Source: Phycisphaerales bacterium Planc_01 (lineage in GTDB: Bacteria; Planctomycetota; Phycisphaerae; Sedimentisphaerales; Anaerobacaceae). From it: a stretch of DNA of 64,000 nt. This document shows, in pieces, positions 60,868-64,000 of this stretch (its first letter is position 1; the number at the start of each line of letters is the position of its first letter). The DNA lies in the NCBI GenBank assembly GCA_001603075.1, contig LVBB01000006.1, positions 202,181-266,180 of the forward strand. The letters are read 5' to 3'. The notes beneath the pieces are model-generated. The model was given only the letters and a program-made list of their open reading frames with translations, ran no database searches and was not told the origin of the DNA. The translations under genes and the position numbers were made by a program.

Positions 60868-61007
60868 TCAGAGACTTCCTTATGCGAGGAACGAAGGTAT
60901 CACGGCCTCGTTCAGTGCGAGCCGCCATGCTCCGATTGTCTTGTAACAGGCCCGGGCGCCCTTGTCAAGGAAGACCGGTCTGCGTGATGCGGACCGGACA
61001 CAGCGGT

Positions 61008-61439
61008 TCAAAGCATCTCTTCGAGGATCTCGGCGGCGTCCCTGACGAGATTGGGGCAAATGGTCCGGAAGAGGCCCTCGCGGGTGGCCTTCTGCGCCCC
61101 GTCGGGCGTACTGATATCGCAGCCGAGCAACTCCCGGCAAATCACGACTCGGTTACGCTGCTCGAACCGGGTGACGAACTGCCCCAAAGCGGCGTAGACC
61201 GCATCACGGCCGTCTCGCGTCCGGGCGTTCTCGCCGGCGAAACGCAGTCCCAGGACCATGAAGGCGCCCGTGACGGCACCGCAGGTTTCCCCCAGACGCA
61301 TCCCGCCGGCGAAACCCGAGGCCAGCCTCATCGCCTGATCGTACGAGATCCCGAAGTCCGGGCCGTAGGTTGCCGCAATCGCCTGCGAACAGGCCGCCCC
61401 ACCACAGAAACATTGCACCGCATCGTCTACCTTGCTCAT
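61008..61439 (-). CDS. C_GCAxxG_C_C family putative redox protein
   Basis: 143 aa from the ATG at 61439 (AAGGAG upstream). Cysteines occur in the family spacing: CFCGGAACSQA near the N-terminus, GETCGAVTGAFMVLG in the middle, and CRELLGCD plus ICPNLV toward the C-terminus. Members are small, often next to oxidoreductases or metal genes, and thought to bind a metal or cluster. The middle segment after RLGETCGAVTG matches the family pattern well. It is monocistronic by appearance and divergent from tsaD. Confidence 0.85.
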   Translation of the reverse strand: MSKVDDAVQCFCGGAACSQAIAATYGPDFGISYDQAMRLASGFAGGMRLGETCGAVTGAFMVLGLRFAGENARTRDGRDAVYAALGQFVTRFEQRNRVVICRELLGCDISTPDGAQKATREGLFRTICPNLVRDAAEILEEML

Positions 61440-61555
61440 ATTCCCACTCCTTGGGCCCAAATTCGTGTACCCGTCTGACGCCCAGACCCTCATTGTATGC
61501 CGTCGGCAACAACACCGCAACCACCTGGATCCCAGCCGGTGCGATGCGCCGGCGA

Positions 61556-61584
61556 TTGACACCCAGGTGATGCCCGGCTAAGAT
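61556..61584 (+). promoter_or_regulatory. tsaD promoter, positioned for a leaderless transcript
   Basis: TTGACA (61556-61561), 17-bp spacer, TAAGAT (61579-61584). The ATG at 61594 lies only 9 bp after the -10, so transcription would start within a few bases of the initiation codon. Confidence 0.7.
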
Positions 61585-61593
61585 CGGCGATTT

Positions 61594-62637
61594 ATGGTGT
61601 CAGAAAACGGAAACATCACGGTTCTCGGGATCGAGACGAGCTGCGATGAAACGGCCGCCGCCGTTGTTACCGACGGGCGGCAGGTCCGTTCCTCTGTGGT
61701 CGCGTCCCAGACGAAGCTGCACCAGAAATACGGTGGTGTCGTGCCGGAGATCGCATCGCGGGCCCACATCGAGAATATCTACCCGGTCATCACAGAGGCG
61801 ATGAGCCAAGCCGGCGTCGATGGGGATGACATCGACGCGGTCGCCATCGCCAACCAGCCCGGGCTGGCCATCGCCCTGGTCGTGGGTGTCACGGCCGCCA
61901 AGACACTGAGCTTCATGTGGGGCAAACCGCTCGTCGCGATCAACCACCTCCACGCCCATTTGCAGTCGGCGATGCTCGATGACGAACGGATCGAACTGCC
62001 AGCCGTGGCGCTGGTCGTCTCCGGAGGACATACCTCGCTCTACGATTGTGAATCGGCGTTGGAGCTGAGCCTCCTGGGATCGACAATCGACGACGCAGCC
62101 GGCGAGGCCTTCGACAAGGTCGCCACGATCCTCAGGCTGCCCTATCCGGGCGGTCCCAGCATCGAGAAGCTCGCGCGCACAGGCGACGCAAAAGCCATCC
62201 GTTTTCCGCGTTCGATGCTCGGACGCGACTCGCTGGATTTCTCGTTCAGCGGGCTCAAGACCGCCGTTCTATACCACTGCCGCGGCCAGGACATGAAGGG
62301 CGCCGACTGCGTCGACGAGATGGACGAGCGGAAGATCGCCGACATTGCGGCGTCGTTTCAGGCGGCCGTGATCGACGTGCTGGTCAAGAAGACCAAGCGG
62401 GCCGCCGGCCGCATCGAGGCCCGGACGGTCCTGCTCGGTGGCGGCGTGGCTGCCAACGGCGCGCTGCGGGAGGCCATGGAGACGATGTGCCATCGCCACC
62501 GGCCCCCGCTGAGGCTGTTGGTCGCTCCGAAACAGTATTGCACGGACAATGCGGTTATGGTAGCTTCACTGGCCTATCACAAAATCAGGGCCGGGCTGCT
62601 GGCGGACCTGACGCTGGAACCGAGTTCGACCGGCTGA
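61594..62637 (+). CDS. tsaD: tRNA N6-adenosine threonylcarbamoyltransferase TsaD
   Basis: 347 aa. Transfers the threonylcarbamoyl group to A37 of ANN-decoding tRNAs. The universal N-terminus VLGIETSCDETAAAVV begins at residue 10. The metal-binding histidines are in NHLHAH, and further family blocks are ALVVSGGHTSLY, STIDDAAGEAFDKVA, PYPGGPSIEKLA, FSFSGLKTAVL and the LLGGGVAANGALRE glycine loop. Length and all motifs are normal. There is no ribosome-binding site in front of the ATG, in keeping with the promoter geometry listed above. larB follows 43 bp downstream. Confidence 0.96.
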   Translation: MVSENGNITVLGIETSCDETAAAVVTDGRQVRSSVVASQTKLHQKYGGVVPEIASRAHIENIYPVITEAMSQAGVDGDDIDAVAIANQPGLAIALVVGVTAAKTLSFMWGKPLVAINHLHAHLQSAMLDDERIELPAVALVVSGGHTSLYDCESALELSLLGSTIDDAAGEAFDKVATILRLPYPGGPSIEKLARTGDAKAIRFPRSMLGRDSLDFSFSGLKTAVLYHCRGQDMKGADCVDEMDERKIADIAASFQAAVIDVLVKKTKRAAGRIEARTVLLGGGVAANGALREAMETMCHRHRPPLRLLVAPKQYCTDNAVMVASLAYHKIRAGLLADLTLEPSSTG

Positions 62638-62680
62638 CCACAGGACACGCCGATTCAAGAAGGCAATCAGGAGGTGCCCC

Positions 62681-63448
62681 ATACAGGCCGAACATCTGAG
62701 GGAGCTGCTGGAGCAGGTCAGGACCGGCGCGGTCGGCGTCGATCTGGCCATGGAAAAGCTGCGACACCTGCCATTCGAAGACCTCGGGTTCGCCCACGTC
62801 GATCACCATCGGCAGATCCGACAAGGCTTCCCCGAAGTCATTTTCTGTCCGGGCAAGACGGCCGAACAAATCATCGCCATTTTCGAATCACTGGCTGCCC
62901 GGGGCAACAATGTGCTGGCGACCCGCGCGAGCGTTGAGACGTTCGAGACGCTGGCGGCAACGGACAAATTCCCCCAGGCACGTTACGAGGCCCTGGCCCG
63001 GACGATCGTGCTCGAACAGAAATCGCAGCCGCCGTCGAAGAGCGTCCTGCCGATCGTCACGGCCGGCACAGCCGATCTGGCCATCGCCATGGAAGCCAAA
63101 GTCACCGCCGAGATCATGGGCCAGCGCACCGAGCTGATTTGCGACGTCGGCGTCGCGGGGCTGCACCGCCTGCTCGGACACCTGCCCAAGCTCCGCGAGG
63201 CCAACATCGTCATCGTTGTGGCCGGGATGGAAGGCGCACTGGCCAGTGTCGTAGGCGGACTTGTGAGCGGCCCGGTGATCGCGGTACCGACCAGCGTCGG
63301 CTATGGCGCAAGCTTCCACGGGCTTTCGGCGCTGCTGACGATGCTCAATAGCTGCGCTTCCGGGGTGACGACGGTCAATATCGACAACGGATTCTCCGCC
63401 GCTGTCACAGCGACGCTGATCAACCGAAAGATCGACGGAGTCCCATGA
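62681..63448 (+). CDS. larB: LarB, nickel-pincer cofactor biosynthesis (apparent ATA start)
   Basis: Pyridinium-3,5-biscarboxylic acid mononucleotide synthase, which carboxylates nicotinic acid adenine dinucleotide for the nickel pincer cofactor. Homologous sequence begins at codon ATA 62681 (QAEHLRELLEQVRTGAVGVD) and continues through LPFEDLGFAHVDHHR, QGFPEVIFCPGKT and VVAGMEGALASVVGGLV. AGGAGG is 6 bp before this ATA, and no in-frame ATG, GTG or TTG occurs until the ATG at 62750, which would remove 23 conserved residues. With the ATA start the length is 255 aa, normal for LarB. larC and larE are not in the window. Its stop overlaps the next ATG. Confidence 0.88.
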   Translation: MQAEHLRELLEQVRTGAVGVDLAMEKLRHLPFEDLGFAHVDHHRQIRQGFPEVIFCPGKTAEQIIAIFESLAARGNNVLATRASVETFETLAATDKFPQARYEALARTIVLEQKSQPPSKSVLPIVTAGTADLAIAMEAKVTAEIMGQRTELICDVGVAGLHRLLGHLPKLREANIVIVVAGMEGALASVVGGLVSGPVIAVPTSVGYGASFHGLSALLTMLNSCASGVTTVNIDNGFSAAVTATLINRKIDGVP

Positions 63449-64000
63449 AGATGGACATCGTGCGCGAGGTGCCAAGACTCAGGTCCCGGCCCATCGACGG
63501 GCACAAGGGGACATTCGGGCGGGTCTGCATCGTAGCGGGCAGTGTAGGCATGGCGGGCGCCGCTGCCCTGTCGGGGCGCGCCGCACTGCGTTCCGGCGCC
63601 GGGCTGGTCCGCGTGGCCACCGCCCGAAGCGCTCTTCCCACGGTCGCCGCCCTCGAACCCTGCTACACGACGATCGCCCTGCCCGAGGACTCCGCCGGAC
63701 GCATCAGCGCCAAAGCCGTCGGTGCGATCCTCGACGCGGCGGCGCAGAACGATGCGATGGCCATCGGGCCAGGTCTGGGAACCAGCGCGGCTCTGCGTTC
63801 AGTGATTGAGACGCTCGTACAGCAGGAGGGTCTGCGGCTGGTCATTGATGGAGACGGCCTGAACAACCTGAGCCGGCTTCCCGACTGGCCCGGCAGGCGC
63901 AGGGCCGATGTGGTCCTGACGCCGCATCCGGGAGAAATGAGGCGGCTCTGGTCGGGCCTGTTTCGCGAGGCGCTGCCGTCGGACCGTCAGGAGGCCGCTG
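63445..64000 (+). CDS. nnrD: ADP-dependent NAD(P)H-hydrate dehydratase, 3' truncated by the window
   Basis: Starts at ATG 63445, overlapping the larB stop (ATGA); 185 codons are visible and the frame is open at the window edge. It repairs hydrated NAD(P)H using ADP (YjeF C-terminal/ribokinase-like fold). Landmarks are RPIDGHKGTFGRVCIVAGSV (nucleotide loop), GAAALSGRAALRSGAGLV, AMAIGPGLGTS, VIDGDGLNNLS (catalytic region) and VLTPHPGEMRRL. No N-terminal epimerase (NnrE) domain precedes it, so it is the single-domain form. Coupling with larB, an enzyme acting on a nicotinate dinucleotide, is chemically suggestive. Confidence 0.92.
   Translation, partial: MKMDIVREVPRLRSRPIDGHKGTFGRVCIVAGSVGMAGAAALSGRAALRSGAGLVRVATARSALPTVAALEPCYTTIALPEDSAGRISAKAVGAILDAAAQNDAMAIGPGLGTSAALRSVIETLVQQEGLRLVIDGDGLNNLSRLPDWPGRRRADVVLTPHPGEMRRLWSGLFREALPSDRQEAA

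Noticed and set aside
1-64000. tRNA genes, rRNA genes, CRISPR arrays, integrases or transposases
   Set aside because: No cloverleaf T-loop signatures, regularly spaced repeats or recombinase motifs were seen on either strand; tRNAscan and CRISPR finders would settle it.

Overview
This 64 kb window is a GC-rich bacterial chromosome segment, gene-dense on both strands. I found no tRNA, rRNA, CRISPR array or insertion sequence. The gene content suggests a Planctomycetota bacterium, most like the class Phycisphaerae (Sedimentisphaerales type). The hints are a C-terminal dockerin-like segment starting GDLNQDCTVDAEDF, a pseudopilin with the H-x9-DG type motif, a membrane-anchored MutS-like protein, a divergent EF-G paralogue, lamin-tail/CotH giants, and many secreted glycoside hydrolases. 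This assignment is inferred from gene content, not from a marker-gene comparison.

Layout. 1-5 kb: the end of a DUF5009 membrane protein, threonine catabolism (tdh-kbl), and a Tat-exported glycoside hydrolase. 5-12 kb: a 1449-aa CotH/lamin-tail protein (minus), mgtE, and an M48 protease. 12-16.5 kb: a strong promoter driving pilT, a membrane-anchored PilB-like pseudo-ATPase and a CvpA-like protein. 17-19 kb: a translationally coupled pair, a secreted tandem-domain protein and a Cys-rich GYPPCC protein. 19-22.6 kb: an EF-G-like GTPase and a coiled-coil secreted protein. 22.7-27.6 kb: a BlaI-type repressor with two palindromic operators, followed by a 1468-aa BlaR1-like M56 protein whose C-terminus is built from secretin-like modules. 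27.6-30 kb: a phosphotransferase and a Ser/Thr kinase. 30-37 kb: etfB-etfA-acyl-CoA dehydrogenase-HAD-GH36. 37-44.5 kb: a heme/beta-propeller/TPR protein, a pseudopilin, a basic-secretory-protein-type peptidase with an adjacent gene remnant, an oxidoreductase and a DUF2934 protein. 45-53 kb: a radical SAM/SPASM protein, then a minus-strand cluster (GH20-like, DUF5009, GtaA-type glutaminase, MutS-like). 53-61 kb: a PDZ lipoprotein, a repeat-bearing intergenic region, a GT2, a YdiJ-type FAD/Fe-S fusion and MlaF/MlaE. 61-64 kb: a C_GCAxxG_C_C protein, tsaD, larB and nnrD (cut by the window end).

The genes fit a heterotroph that degrades complex glycans (GH106-like, GH36, GH20-like, GtaA-type proteins), respires through ETF/acyl-CoA dehydrogenase, and has type IV pilus machinery. 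The most unusual items are: (i) the BlaI/M56-secretin fusion locus with its paired operators; (ii) a 20-bp palindrome, GGGCGA-N7-TTCGCCC, found three times directly after stop codons and once exactly separating the stop codons of two convergent genes; (iii) the tandem CxxCG/HxMEHGSFS protein coupled to a GYPPCC protein; (iv) motor and GTPase paralogues with altered catalytic residues; and (v) larB, which appears to start at ATA.
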